A stretch of DNA of 9,387 nt from F1-60-MAGs149 sp037133215 (GTDB lineage: Bacteria; Actinomycetota; Thermoleophilia; Gaiellales; F1-60-MAGs149). The notes below the pieces were generated by a model. It saw nothing but the letters and a program-made list of their open reading frames with translations. It was not told the origin of the DNA and made no database searches. Location of the stretch: assembly GCA_037133215.1 (NCBI GenBank), contig JBAXOM010000083.1:1-9387 (forward strand), written 5' to 3'. Position 1 is the stretch's first letter, and every line of letters begins with the position of its first letter. Shown one piece after another: positions 1-7,047 of this stretch. The translations under genes and the position numbers were made by a program.

Positions 1-357
1 TTCTGGGCCCTTGCGCTGGTCAAGCAGGACGAATACGAGGACGCCGGCGTGCCGATGCTGCCGAACGTGGCGGGAGTGCGCGTGACGACCATCCAGATTG
101 TTGTCTACACCGTCATCCTGCTGGTGTTCTCGTTGATCCCCGTCCCGCTTGGCTGGTTTGGTGCGAATGACGGCATTCTTGGCTCGGTCTATGGCGTGAT
201 CGCCCTCATCTTGGGCCTCCGCTTCCTGCAGTTTGGCGTTCGTCTGCACCGTGCCGATGGCGACCTCACGATCGCCCGCGAAACGTTCCGCTTCTCGTTG
301 TTGTATTTGGCCGGCATCTTCGCTGCAATCGCGTTGGACCGCGTGCTCTTCAGCTGA
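1..357 (+). CDS. ctaB: Protoheme IX farnesyltransferase (heme O synthase), C-terminal part; 5' end outside window
   Basis: The visible 118 residues are the C-terminal part of a UbiA-family prenyltransferase. CtaB/CyoE transfers a farnesyl group to protoheme to make heme O, the precursor of heme A for cytochrome c oxidase, in the cytoplasmic membrane. The fragment opens with FWALALVKQDEYEDAGVPML, matching the CtaB signature (FWALA, an acidic cluster, then AGVPMLP). Three hydrophobic segments follow at about residues 30-50, 57-75 and 98-115, as expected for the last helices of this nine-helix family. The frame is open from base 1, so the start lies left of the window and the ATG at 49 is internal. 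It ends with TGA only 7 nt before the transporter gene, which suggests cotranscription. The presence of ctaB implies an aerobic respiratory chain with a heme-copper oxidase. Nothing looks degraded. Confidence 0.93.
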   Translation, partial: FWALALVKQDEYEDAGVPMLPNVAGVRVTTIQIVVYTVILLVFSLIPVPLGWFGANDGILGSVYGVIALILGLRFLQFGVRLHRADGDLTIARETFRFSLLYLAGIFAAIALDRVLFS

Positions 358-364
358 GTTGACA

Positions 365-1552
365 ATGGGCGCAAATCGGCCGGTATCGCCTCGTCGACTA
401 ACGGCGTTGATTTCTGCGCTGATTTTCCTCGACATGGTGACGTGGTTAGCGGCGATCCCGCTGATTCCGGTATGGCACAACGAATTTGGTCTCACGGATA
501 GTCAGGCCGGTCTCGTTCTCGGCGCCTACAGCCTCTCCGTCATGGTCTTTGCCATTCCCGCCGGTTGGGTGGCCGACCGTATTGGCGCCCGTCGCCTGAC
601 GCTGATTGCTGCGGCCTGCTTTGTCGTTGCAGCGCCCTCGATCGCCTTCGCCAATACGTTCGAGCTGCTGATCCTCGTTCGCATCATCCAAGGTGCCTGC
701 TCTGCCGTCGTCTGGTCAGCAGGCCTGGCTTGGCTGTCAGGAGCAGTTGACTCTGAGTATCGCCCCCGCGCACTCACAATCGCTAATGCCTCGGCGACGA
801 TCGCCACCATCGGTGGACCATTACTCGGCGGCCCGATTGTCTCGTACTTCGGTATTGGGCCGTCGTTTCTCGGACTCGGGGTACTGGTCGGGATGATTCT
901 GGTGTGGGCGATTTTTGAGCCGGGCGGCGCAGGTGGCGTGGTTCCACACGCCGATCGGCACGGACCCTTCGTGTCGTTGCGGCATGCCCTGAAGCCTGGT
1001 CTCTTGCAGGTCAGTTTTCTCTCGATTGGCTTTATCGCCCTGATGATGGCGGCATTGCAATTGCTTGCTCCGCTTCACTTCTCCAGTGAAGGGATTAGTT
1101 CGGCGGCGATCGGCTGGATCTTCACCGCGGGCAGTGTCCTGTCCGTGATTGCAATTCTGACGGTCGCTCGACTCGGCACGCGCCTAAACCATCTACTGGC
1201 TCTGGTCGTCTTACCTTCAATTTGCGGCGCCTGTCTTGTCGTGCTGCTGTTTCCGATCGGTATTCCCCTGTATGCCGTGATGCTGATCTTGCTGATCGGT
1301 CTCGCCGCACCAATCTTCGCGATCGCGTATCCAATCTGTGCGACGGGTGCACGTGTCGTCGAGATCGGTGAGGGTGGTGCCTTTGGCATGCTGAACGCGA
1401 TTTGGGCCGTTGGTTCGCTGATTGCGCCCATACTCGCGGGCATCGTCACGCAACGTGGAGCCTCGTGGGTCGTCTATGTCGTCATTGCCCTGATGAGCGT
1501 CATCGTTTCGTTGGCACTGCTTCGTTCGCGTGCCGCCGTCGCCGCCGCCTGA
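365..1552 (+). CDS. Major facilitator superfamily (MFS) transporter, substrate unknown
   Basis: This 395-residue protein is almost entirely hydrophobic, with about 12 predicted membrane helices, the usual MFS size and layout. The loop after helix 2 carries the MFS motif A signature GWVADRIGARR (residues 67-77, with D71, R72 and G74). A hydrophilic central loop near residues 190-215 separates the two six-helix halves. The frame stays open upstream to 233, but that stretch overlaps ctaB in another frame and its translation is Arg/Ser-rich and not membrane-like. I therefore place the start at ATG 365, just after the ctaB stop and directly ahead of the first helix. No strong ribosome binding site is visible, so translation may be coupled to ctaB. 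The substrate cannot be read from the sequence; drug efflux or small-metabolite transport are both possible. Position between ctaB and murT gives only weak functional hints. Confidence 0.88.
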   Translation: MGANRPVSPRRLTALISALIFLDMVTWLAAIPLIPVWHNEFGLTDSQAGLVLGAYSLSVMVFAIPAGWVADRIGARRLTLIAAACFVVAAPSIAFANTFELLILVRIIQGACSAVVWSAGLAWLSGAVDSEYRPRALTIANASATIATIGGPLLGGPIVSYFGIGPSFLGLGVLVGMILVWAIFEPGGAGGVVPHADRHGPFVSLRHALKPGLLQVSFLSIGFIALMMAALQLLAPLHFSSEGISSAAIGWIFTAGSVLSVIAILTVARLGTRLNHLLALVVLPSICGACLVVLLFPIGIPLYAVMLILLIGLAAPIFAIAYPICATGARVVEIGEGGAFGMLNAIWAVGSLIAPILAGIVTQRGASWVVYVVIALMSVIVSLALLRSRAAVAAA

Positions 1553-1573
1553 CCTCGCGGGATACGATCTGAC

Positions 1574-2950
1574 GTGGTGAACGCTCGCGTGACAACTGCT
1601 CGAGGCCTAGCGAAGGCCACTGGTGCGTTCTCGCGCGTCACGCGTCAAGGCGGCGGCACGACGATGCCCGGGCATGTCTTTCTGCGTCTGGCTCCTGCTG
1701 GATTGAGCAAATTAGCCGCCGAGCTGATCGACGGCATTGTGGCGGTTAGTGCGACGAACGGCAAGACGACGACGTCCGCGATGCTCTCGGCAATTATTGG
1801 TCGGGATCAGGTGGTGTGTCGTAATGGTGCCGGTGCCAATCTGATGACCGGCATCGCGACCACCCTCGTCACGCGTCCCGGCAACGCAACGGTTGGTGTC
1901 CTCGAGGTCGATGAGGCGGCGTTGCCGGCAGTGACCAAGCAGCTCGCGCCATCCGTATTGCTGCTCGGGAATCTCTTTCGTGATCAGTTGGATCGCCATA
2001 GCGAACTCGAGATGGTGGCCGACCGGTGGCGCGAACTGGTCGCGACGCTCGCTCCGTCCACCACGCTCGTACTAGGAGCTGACGATCCTGTCATCGACGG
2101 GCTCGCTGGAACCCGCGTAAACGTCGTTCGCTTCGGCATCGATGATCCGGGTGTCTCGCTCGGCGTCCAGGACGCCGCCGCCGACTCGACGTTTTGCGTC
2201 CGTTGCGGCACCGCCTACGTCTACGACGAGATGTACCTCGGACACTTGGGCTCGTATCGGTGTCCCCAGGGTGACCATCAGCGCGGCAAACTCGACATCG
2301 CCGCCCGGCACGTGCACAGCGACGGAATTCGCGGCACGACCTTCCGCGTCGATGCCCCGGACGGTTCGACCGAGGTCTCGTTGCCTCTGCCGGGCCTCTA
2401 TAACGTGGAGAACGCTCTCGGTGCGATTGCCGCGGCCTTCGCGCTCGGAATTCCCACGGCGGTCGCAGCTGGTCGACTCGCGCAATTTAGCGCCGCCTTT
2501 GGCCGCTTCGAACGCATCGCGGTTGGTGATCGCGAGGCCGTGCTGCTGCTGTTCAAGAATCCCACCGGCGCGAACGAGGCACTACGTGCCATCAACAACG
2601 ACGTGGCGAACACCCAGGTCGTGCTGGCTCTCAACGATCGCATCGCTGATGGCCGCGATATCAGCTGGATCTGGGACATCGACCTCGAGGATGCCCTGAC
2701 ATCCGCCGCGCACATCACCTGCACAGGTACCCGCGCGGCGGAGCTCGCAGTCCGTCTCCGGTATAGCGGTGTGCCGGCGGAGCAGATGACGACCGTTGCC
2801 GCGCCCGAGGCCGCCTTTGACGCTGCCATTGCTGCGACGGCGCCGGGTGGCCGCATCTTTGTGTTGGCCACCTACACCGCAATGCTTGACCTCCACGGAA
2901 TCTTGGCCGATCGTGGCCTGACGCAGCCGTTTTGGCAGGAGCAGGCATGA
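1574..2950 (+). CDS. murT: Lipid II isoglutaminyl synthase (glutamine-hydrolysing), subunit MurT
   Basis: MurT is the Mur-ligase-like subunit that, with GatD, amidates the alpha-carboxyl of D-Glu in lipid II to D-isoglutamine at the cytoplasmic membrane face. It uses ATP and ammonia delivered by GatD. The 458 residues fit the family (437 in S. aureus). Visible in order: the Mur ligase ATP loop SATNGKTTT (59-67), the LGNLFRDQLDR motif (131-141), a Cys-ribbon insertion (208-233), the KNPTGANE motif (328-335), and a C-terminal DUF1727-type domain with NDRIADGRDISWIWD (354-368). The Asp that completes the GatD catalytic triad in S. aureus probably lies in this last region. The N-terminal UDP-binding domain of classical Mur ligases is absent, as in known MurT. 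The ribbon reads C208-x2-C211-x18-C230-x2-G233, so the usual fourth Cys is missing. GTG at 1574 is the chosen start; GTG at 1577 or 1589 is also possible. Confidence 0.95.
   Translation: MVNARVTTARGLAKATGAFSRVTRQGGGTTMPGHVFLRLAPAGLSKLAAELIDGIVAVSATNGKTTTSAMLSAIIGRDQVVCRNGAGANLMTGIATTLVTRPGNATVGVLEVDEAALPAVTKQLAPSVLLLGNLFRDQLDRHSELEMVADRWRELVATLAPSTTLVLGADDPVIDGLAGTRVNVVRFGIDDPGVSLGVQDAAADSTFCVRCGTAYVYDEMYLGHLGSYRCPQGDHQRGKLDIAARHVHSDGIRGTTFRVDAPDGSTEVSLPLPGLYNVENALGAIAAAFALGIPTAVAAGRLAQFSAAFGRFERIAVGDREAVLLLFKNPTGANEALRAINNDVANTQVVLALNDRIADGRDISWIWDIDLEDALTSAAHITCTGTRAAELAVRLRYSGVPAEQMTTVAAPEAAFDAAIAATAPGGRIFVLATYTAMLDLHGILADRGLTQPFWQEQA
2937..2941 (+). promoter_or_regulatory. Ribosome binding site of gatD
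   Basis: AGGAG lies inside the last codons of murT, 5 nt before ATG 2947. It favours that ATG over the in-frame TTG at 2932, which has no comparable site. The arrangement fits coupled synthesis of the two subunits. Confidence 0.7.
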
Positions 2951-3684
2951 CGCTGCGCATCGTCCCTCTCTACCCCGAACTGCTGTCGATCTACGCCGAT
3001 CGCGGCAACGTCCGTGTGCTGGAGCAGCGCGCGCGTTGGCGGGGCCTTCCTGTCGAGGTTGTACCTCTCGCACTTGGCGACTCGTTCGATCCACGAAGCG
3101 CCGACGTCGTGCTTATTGGGGGCGGCCAAGACCGAGATCAGGCGCTCGTTGCCGAGGCATTGATCGCACAGGTCCCAGCCCTGCGCTCGGCGATCGCCGA
3201 CGGCGTGCCCGTCCTAGCTGTCTGCGGTGGGTATCAACTGCTCGGTCATCGCTACGTCGACCAGTCGGGCCGAGATACGCCGGGGACAGGCCTCGTCGAC
3301 CTCGAGACACAGGCGGGCGCAACGCGGCTCGTTGGCAACGTCGTGGTGGATGTCGACCTCGCAGGGACGCGCCACGAACTCGTTGGATTCGAGAACCACG
3401 CCGGGCGCACCATTCTCGGGCCCGGGGTCGCACCGTTGGGGAAGGTCATCGTCGGCGGCGGCAACGACGGCACAGGAACCAGCGAGGGCTGTCTCGAAGG
3501 ACGCATCGTCGGCACGTACGTGCACGGCCCCCTGCTGCCCAAGAACGTGTGGCTGGCAGATCAACTGCTCGCCTGGGCCTGCGAGCGTTGCGGCCTCCCC
3601 ACCACACTCGCGCCGCTCGATGATCAACTCGAAAAGGTGGCTGCCGCGGCTGCCTCCGTCATCGCACGCAGCGAACGCCGCTAA
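2947..3684 (+). CDS. gatD: Lipid II isoglutaminyl synthase, glutamine amidotransferase subunit GatD
   Basis: GatD is a class I (triad) glutaminase that releases ammonia from glutamine for MurT. The 245 residues match the single-domain GatD size. Visible signatures are YPELLSIYADRGN (9-21), GGGQDRDQ (58-65), the nucleophile elbow AVCGGYQLLG with Cys93 (91-100), and the TYVHGPLLPKN motif with His193 (190-200). Cys93 and His193 correspond to the S. aureus pair C94 and H189. R127 in TRLVGN is a candidate for the substrate-glutamine arginine (inferred from context). The fold is CobB/CobQ-like, but the YADRGN and HGPLLPKN motifs and direct linkage to murT exclude cobalamin synthesis. The ATG overlaps the murT stop as ATGA and is preceded by AGGAG, giving coupled translation. 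The stop overlaps the stop of the converging Nudix gene by four bases. Confidence 0.96.
   Translation: MTLRIVPLYPELLSIYADRGNVRVLEQRARWRGLPVEVVPLALGDSFDPRSADVVLIGGGQDRDQALVAEALIAQVPALRSAIADGVPVLAVCGGYQLLGHRYVDQSGRDTPGTGLVDLETQAGATRLVGNVVVDVDLAGTRHELVGFENHAGRTILGPGVAPLGKVIVGGGNDGTGTSEGCLEGRIVGTYVHGPLLPKNVWLADQLLAWACERCGLPTTLAPLDDQLEKVAAAAASVIARSERR
3681..3684. other. Overlapping convergent stop codons of gatD and the Nudix gene
   Basis: The bases CTAA give TAA for gatD (3682-3684, plus strand) and TAG for the Nudix gene (3683-3681, minus strand). No intergenic space remains for a conventional intrinsic terminator, and I see no GC hairpin followed by a T-run on either strand nearby. Confidence 0.9.
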
Positions 3685-4136
3685 GGCACCCACATCCGCC
3701 CGAGCGAGACGAAAGCGTCGCCCGCGCGATAGTCGCGGAGGTAGGTGTGGATCGGCGGTCGAAGGTCGAGGTCGCCAAGCTCGTGCTGATTCACGAAAGC
3801 ATGGCCGAGCACCGCGTCGTCGTTGGACGTGAACGTGTCGATGCTGGTCTGGGCCAACTCAATTGCGAAAACCATGTGCAAGATATGGCGTCCAGTCGGA
3901 ACGTCAGCGGGCGGAATCGTTTCCGCCATGGCAATCGGGCCACGAATTGCGGAAGGAGGCCGGCCGCACTCCTCGGTAATTTCGCGGAGTAGAGCGTCCT
4001 CAAGCTCCTCCCCTTCCTCGACGCCACCACCGGGCAAGAGCCAATAGTGGCGGCCGTCCTTCTCTTGGCGTACGAGCAGCACCCGACCGCCGTTGATCAG
4101 CAGGCCAGCAACGCGAATGCGGGGGCCGTCGGTCAT
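3681..4136 (-). CDS. Nudix hydrolase, substrate unknown
   Basis: This 151-residue protein is a single Nudix domain, a Mg-dependent hydrolase of nucleoside diphosphates linked to another group. The Nudix box G-x5-E-x7-R-E-x2-E-E-x-G is complete: G37, E43, R51, E52, E55, E56 and G58. It is preceded by the typical WLLPGGG (32-38). The N-terminal strand region (IRVAGLLINGGRVLLVRQEK, residues 7-26) matches the MutT-like core. Substrate choice cannot be read from the sequence; candidates include oxidised or non-canonical NTPs, dNTPs and nucleotide sugars. The ATG overlaps the dut stop as ATGA, so it is likely translationally coupled to dut. Coupling to a dUTPase favours, without proving, a role in cleaning the nucleotide pool. 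It is the last gene of the minus-strand unit, and its TAG overlaps the gatD TAA on the other strand. Confidence 0.92.
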   Translation of the reverse strand: MTDGPRIRVAGLLINGGRVLLVRQEKDGRHYWLLPGGGVEEGEELEDALLREITEECGRPPSAIRGPIAMAETIPPADVPTGRHILHMVFAIELAQTSIDTFTSNDDAVLGHAFVNQHELGDLDLRPPIHTYLRDYRAGDAFVSLGRMWVP

Positions 4137-4573
4137 GCCGACTGTCCCGTCGAACCAAACCCTCCCGTGCCTCGGGTCGAACCGGGCAGGTCGTCATGTT
4201 CCGCGAAGGCGACCACGGGAAGGATCGTGATTACGAGTTGCGCAATGCGATCACCGACCGCAACGGTGTGGGTAGCCGACGGGTCGTGATTAATCAGGAT
4301 CACCTTGATCTCGCCGCGATAGCCCGCGTCGATCAGGCCGGGCGCATTGAGCACCGTCAGACCCGCTTGGAGTGCAAGTCCCGAGCGCGGTAGAACCAGC
4401 GCGGCCATGCCGTTGGGTAACGCAATGGCGAAGCCACAACCAACAGCCTGCCGCTCGCCCGGCGCGAGCGTCGCCGGCTCGGTCGCGTAGAGATCAAAGC
4501 CAGCATCGTTGGCGTGTGCTCGCTCGGGCAGTCGCGCGGCGCCATGAAGCCGTTGCCAGGCGATCTCGGTCAT
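4133..4573 (-). CDS. dut: Deoxyuridine 5'-triphosphate nucleotidohydrolase (dUTPase)
   Basis: This enzyme hydrolyses dUTP to dUMP and pyrophosphate, keeping uracil out of DNA and feeding dTMP synthesis. The 146 residues are the normal size for the homotrimeric family, and all five motifs are present. Motif I is DAGFDLYA (23-30) and motif II PRSGLA (62-67). Motif III is GLIDAGYRGEIKV (79-91), with the catalytic-site Asp82 and Tyr85. Motif IV is GDRIAQ (107-112) and motif V, the C-terminal arm closing the active site, is RGTGGFGSTG (134-143). The ATG overlaps the hflX stop as ATGA and is preceded by a GAAGG-type ribosome binding site (about 4581-4585). Its own stop overlaps the Nudix start. It appears complete and functional. 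Being sandwiched between hflX and a Nudix gene suggests growth-linked constitutive expression. Confidence 0.97.
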   Translation of the reverse strand: MTEIAWQRLHGAARLPERAHANDAGFDLYATEPATLAPGERQAVGCGFAIALPNGMAALVLPRSGLALQAGLTVLNAPGLIDAGYRGEIKVILINHDPSATHTVAVGDRIAQLVITILPVVAFAEHDDLPGSTRGTGGFGSTGQSA

Positions 4574-5859
4574 ACCGACACCTTCGGTGGTACAGCAAAG
4601 CGGGCGTAGCGATCGCGCTCAGCCTTGGGCAGACGGGCACGAATGCGCACGCCCTCAGCCGTGTCTTCGCGCGAGGTAATCGGCGCGCCCAATGCGTAGA
4701 GCGCCGACAGCACACTGCCTTCGCTGTGGGGCACGAGAAGATCGGTTGGTTCGAAACGCCCGGAGAAGTGTTCGGCGATCATGATCTCCAGCTCCTCCAG
4801 ACCCTCGCGCGTGCTGGCACTGACCTGGATCGCCATCGGTAGGCGATTATGGAGGCGCTCGCGGTCCTCGGCGGAGACGAGATCAATCTTGTTGAGCACA
4901 ACGATCTGTGGCAGTTCCGAGGCGCCAATCTGCTCGAGCACATCCCCGACGGCGCGCATCTGCTCATCGCGCTCCTCTTCGTCGATCGAACCGTCGACAA
5001 CGTGCACCATCAGGTCGCCGGCCAGGGTCTCCTCGAGCGTCGAGGCAAAGGCATCAACGAGTCCGTGCGGCAGTTTGCGGATAAAGCCGACGGTGTCGGT
5101 GATGGTGTAATCGCGTCCAACGTGCGTGTACTTCCGCGTCGTGGGGTCGAGCGTCTCAAAGAGCCGGTTGCGGCTCGAAACCTCGGAGCCCGTCAGCGCG
5201 TTGAGCAGGCTTGACTTGCCGACGTTTGTGTAGCCGGCCAGCGACACAGTCGGCACGACGCCCTCGGTGCGCTGCTTACGTTGCAGGCGACGACGCTTGC
5301 CTGTCTCCTTGATCCGCCGCCGCAGAAGTGTGATGCGATCGCGGGCCAGTCGACGATCGGTCTCGAGCTGCGATTCGCCTGGACCGCGGGTACCAACGCC
5401 GCCGCCGAGGCGCTCAAGGTGGTTCCACATGCCGCGCATGCGGGGTAGTTGGTACTCGAGTTGGGCGAGCTCGACTTGGAGCTTGCCCTCAGCCGTGTGG
5501 GCGTGGCTGGCGAAGATGTCGAGAATCAAGGTGGTGCGGTCGATGACGCGGATCGAGAACCGATTCTCGAGGTAGCGCTGCTGCGACGGCGTCAACTCGT
5601 CGTCAATCACCAAGACCTCGGCCTCGGTCTCGTTGATGCACTCTTCCAATTCGTCGACTTTGCCGCGGCCGAGATAGGTCTTAGATTCGGGCTGGTCTTT
5701 ACGTTGGATCAGTTCGCCGACGGTATTGCACTGTGCCGTCAGGAGTAACTCTCGGAGCTCGGCGACATCGGCATCGATGCGCTGAGTCGGACGAGCGATG
5801 GCGGCGATGAAGGCGCGCTCGGGCGCCTCGTCACGAATTTGATAGAAGCCATCACCCAC
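4570..5859 (-). CDS. hflX: Ribosome-associated GTPase HflX
   Basis: HflX is a TRAFAC/Obg-HflX superfamily GTPase that binds the 50S subunit and can split stalled or hibernating 70S ribosomes, for example after heat stress. The 429 residues match the family. The N-terminal HflX domain shows TYLGRGKVDEL (61-71), and the conserved RGPGESQLETDRR (158-170) precedes a coiled-coil, Arg/Lys-rich helix (about 171-197). The G domain is complete: G1 GYTNVGKSS (209-217), G2 within LFETLDPTTR (233-242), G3 DTVGF (255-259), G4 NKID (323-326) and G5 SAS (347-349). GTG 5859 is the only sensible start: an in-frame TAG lies five codons upstream and the next Met is residue 139. No good ribosome binding site is seen. 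It follows the aminotransferase gene after 30 nt and overlaps dut by 4 nt. Confidence 0.97.
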   Translation of the reverse strand: MGDGFYQIRDEAPERAFIAAIARPTQRIDADVAELRELLLTAQCNTVGELIQRKDQPESKTYLGRGKVDELEECINETEAEVLVIDDELTPSQQRYLENRFSIRVIDRTTLILDIFASHAHTAEGKLQVELAQLEYQLPRMRGMWNHLERLGGGVGTRGPGESQLETDRRLARDRITLLRRRIKETGKRRRLQRKQRTEGVVPTVSLAGYTNVGKSSLLNALTGSEVSSRNRLFETLDPTTRKYTHVGRDYTITDTVGFIRKLPHGLVDAFASTLEETLAGDLMVHVVDGSIDEEERDEQMRAVGDVLEQIGASELPQIVVLNKIDLVSAEDRERLHNRLPMAIQVSASTREGLEELEIMIAEHFSGRFEPTDLLVPHSEGSVLSALYALGAPITSREDTAEGVRIRARLPKAERDRYARFAVPPKVSV

Positions 5860-5889
5860 GGTGAAGGCAGTCTACTCGCGCGACGGCGT

Positions 5890-7044
5890 TCAGAGAATGG
5901 CGCCGATCCGCGTGATCGCCTCGCCGAGGCGATCCTCGGGGACAGTGAGCGCTATCCGGACGAAGCCCTCGCCGGCCGCGCCGTACGCATTGCCGGGCGT
6001 CACGACAACGCCTGCCTGTTCGAGCACGCGATCGGCGAACGTCAGTGACGATTCGTCGGTCGGTACCGGCACCCACAGGTACATGCCACCCGCAGGCGGG
6101 GTCACGGGCATCCCGATCGCCTGCAGCTGCTGACAGGCGAGGTCGCGACGGGCGCGGTAGATGGCAAGCGGTGGTCCGGCAACGTCCGTCTGTCCGAGCA
6201 GCCACGTCGCCGTGCGCTGCAGGGCCGGAAACATGCCGGAATCAATCTGGGTCTTGAGGCGCTGCAGCATCGCGATCACGTCGGGGTTGCCAACGGCGAA
6301 GGCGATCCGCCACCCGGGGATCGAATACGTCTTCGACAGCGAAAGGATCTCGATGCCGTGCGCGCGGAAGCTCGGATCGGCCAGTGCGCTTGGTGCCGGC
6401 TCGCCGTCGAAGACGATGTCGGCGTAGGCATTGTCGTGGCAGAGGACGAGATCGTGCTGCTGGGCGAAGGCGCCTAGCTGGCCAAACAGGCCCGGTCGGG
6501 CGATGGCGCCCGTTGGATTATTTGGGTACCCCACAATGAGCAGGCGTGACTGGGCTGCGACCACGGCAGAGACGGCCGTTAGGTCAGGTTGAAATCCGTT
6601 CTCTGGCAGCAGTGGCAGCGGCATCGATGCAGCGCCTGCCATCAGTGGTCCGCCGGCGTAGACCGGGTATCCCGGGTCGGCGATCAGCGAACACGATCCC
6701 GGATCGAGAATCGCCGCTGCGAGATGAGCAAGTCCCTCTTTAGCGCCAAGCAGCGGGAGCACCTCAGTCGTCGGATCGAGCGAGACGCCAAAGCGGCGCT
6801 GGTAGTAGGCGGCGACCGCCTCGCGCAGTGCGGGCTCGCCGTGATTGGTTGGATAACGCGCAGCGTCATCGCGTTGAACCTCGGCAGCGAGCCTCTCGCG
6901 CAGACGCGGGTCGGGCGGGAGGTCGGGGTCGCCGATACCCAGCGAGATCACGTCATCGCCACGCCCACGGGCTTCGGCAATCTTACGATTGAGGCGCGCG
7001 CCGACGTACTCGGGGATCGTGTCCATGCGGTCAGAGAACTGCAT
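5890..7044 (-). CDS. dapL: Diaminopimelate-pathway aminotransferase, DapL-like (LL-DAP or N-succinyl-DAP aminotransferase)
   Basis: This is a 384-residue PLP-dependent fold type I (class I/II) aminotransferase. Landmarks are LGIGDPDLP (35-43), GAKEGLAHLA (100-109), DPGYPVYAGG (123-132), YPNNPTGA (173-180), HDNAYADIVFDG (203-214), and SLSKTYSIPGWRIAFAVG (235-252) with the PLP lysine at K238. R363 is the likely carboxylate-binding arginine. These motifs resemble the bacterial/archaeal DapL group, which converts tetrahydrodipicolinate directly to LL-DAP, more than the actinobacterial DapC group. However, it follows dapD, dapE and dapF, where the step needed is N-succinyl-LL-DAP aminotransferase (DapC). 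I am sure of the enzyme family and pathway but not of the substrate. ATG 7044 lies 3 nt after the dapF stop; Met7 is an alternative start. hflX follows after 30 nt. Confidence 0.85.
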   Translation of the reverse strand: MQFSDRMDTIPEYVGARLNRKIAEARGRGDDVISLGIGDPDLPPDPRLRERLAAEVQRDDAARYPTNHGEPALREAVAAYYQRRFGVSLDPTTEVLPLLGAKEGLAHLAAAILDPGSCSLIADPGYPVYAGGPLMAGAASMPLPLLPENGFQPDLTAVSAVVAAQSRLLIVGYPNNPTGAIARPGLFGQLGAFAQQHDLVLCHDNAYADIVFDGEPAPSALADPSFRAHGIEILSLSKTYSIPGWRIAFAVGNPDVIAMLQRLKTQIDSGMFPALQRTATWLLGQTDVAGPPLAIYRARRDLACQQLQAIGMPVTPPAGGMYLWVPVPTDESSLTFADRVLEQAGVVVTPGNAYGAAGEGFVRIALTVPEDRLGEAITRIGAIL

Positions 7045-7047
7045 GCT

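Noticed and set aside
233..364. Upstream extension of the MFS transporter frame overlapping ctaB
   Set aside because: The translated stretch is Arg/Ser-rich and not conserved-looking, and it overlaps a clear ctaB C-terminus. ATG 365 starts just ahead of the first membrane helix.
2398..2871. 157-codon open frame antisense to murT
   Set aside because: It is low-complexity Ala/Ser/Arg-rich sequence with no motif, lying fully inside murT; it is a by-product of GC-rich codon use.
3036..3623. 195-codon open frame overlapping gatD in another frame
   Set aside because: The translation is extremely Arg-rich with no recognisable domain, while gatD has all its family motifs in the main frame.
2947..3684. 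Cobyric acid synthase (CobQ/CobB)-type amidotransferase as an alternative for gatD
   Set aside because: The protein has only the glutaminase domain, carries GatD-specific YADRGN and HGPLLPKN motifs, and is coupled to murT.
4372..4842. 156-codon plus-strand open frame opposite dut and hflX
   Set aside because: It spans the junction of two certain genes on the other strand and is Arg/Ala/His-rich without motifs.
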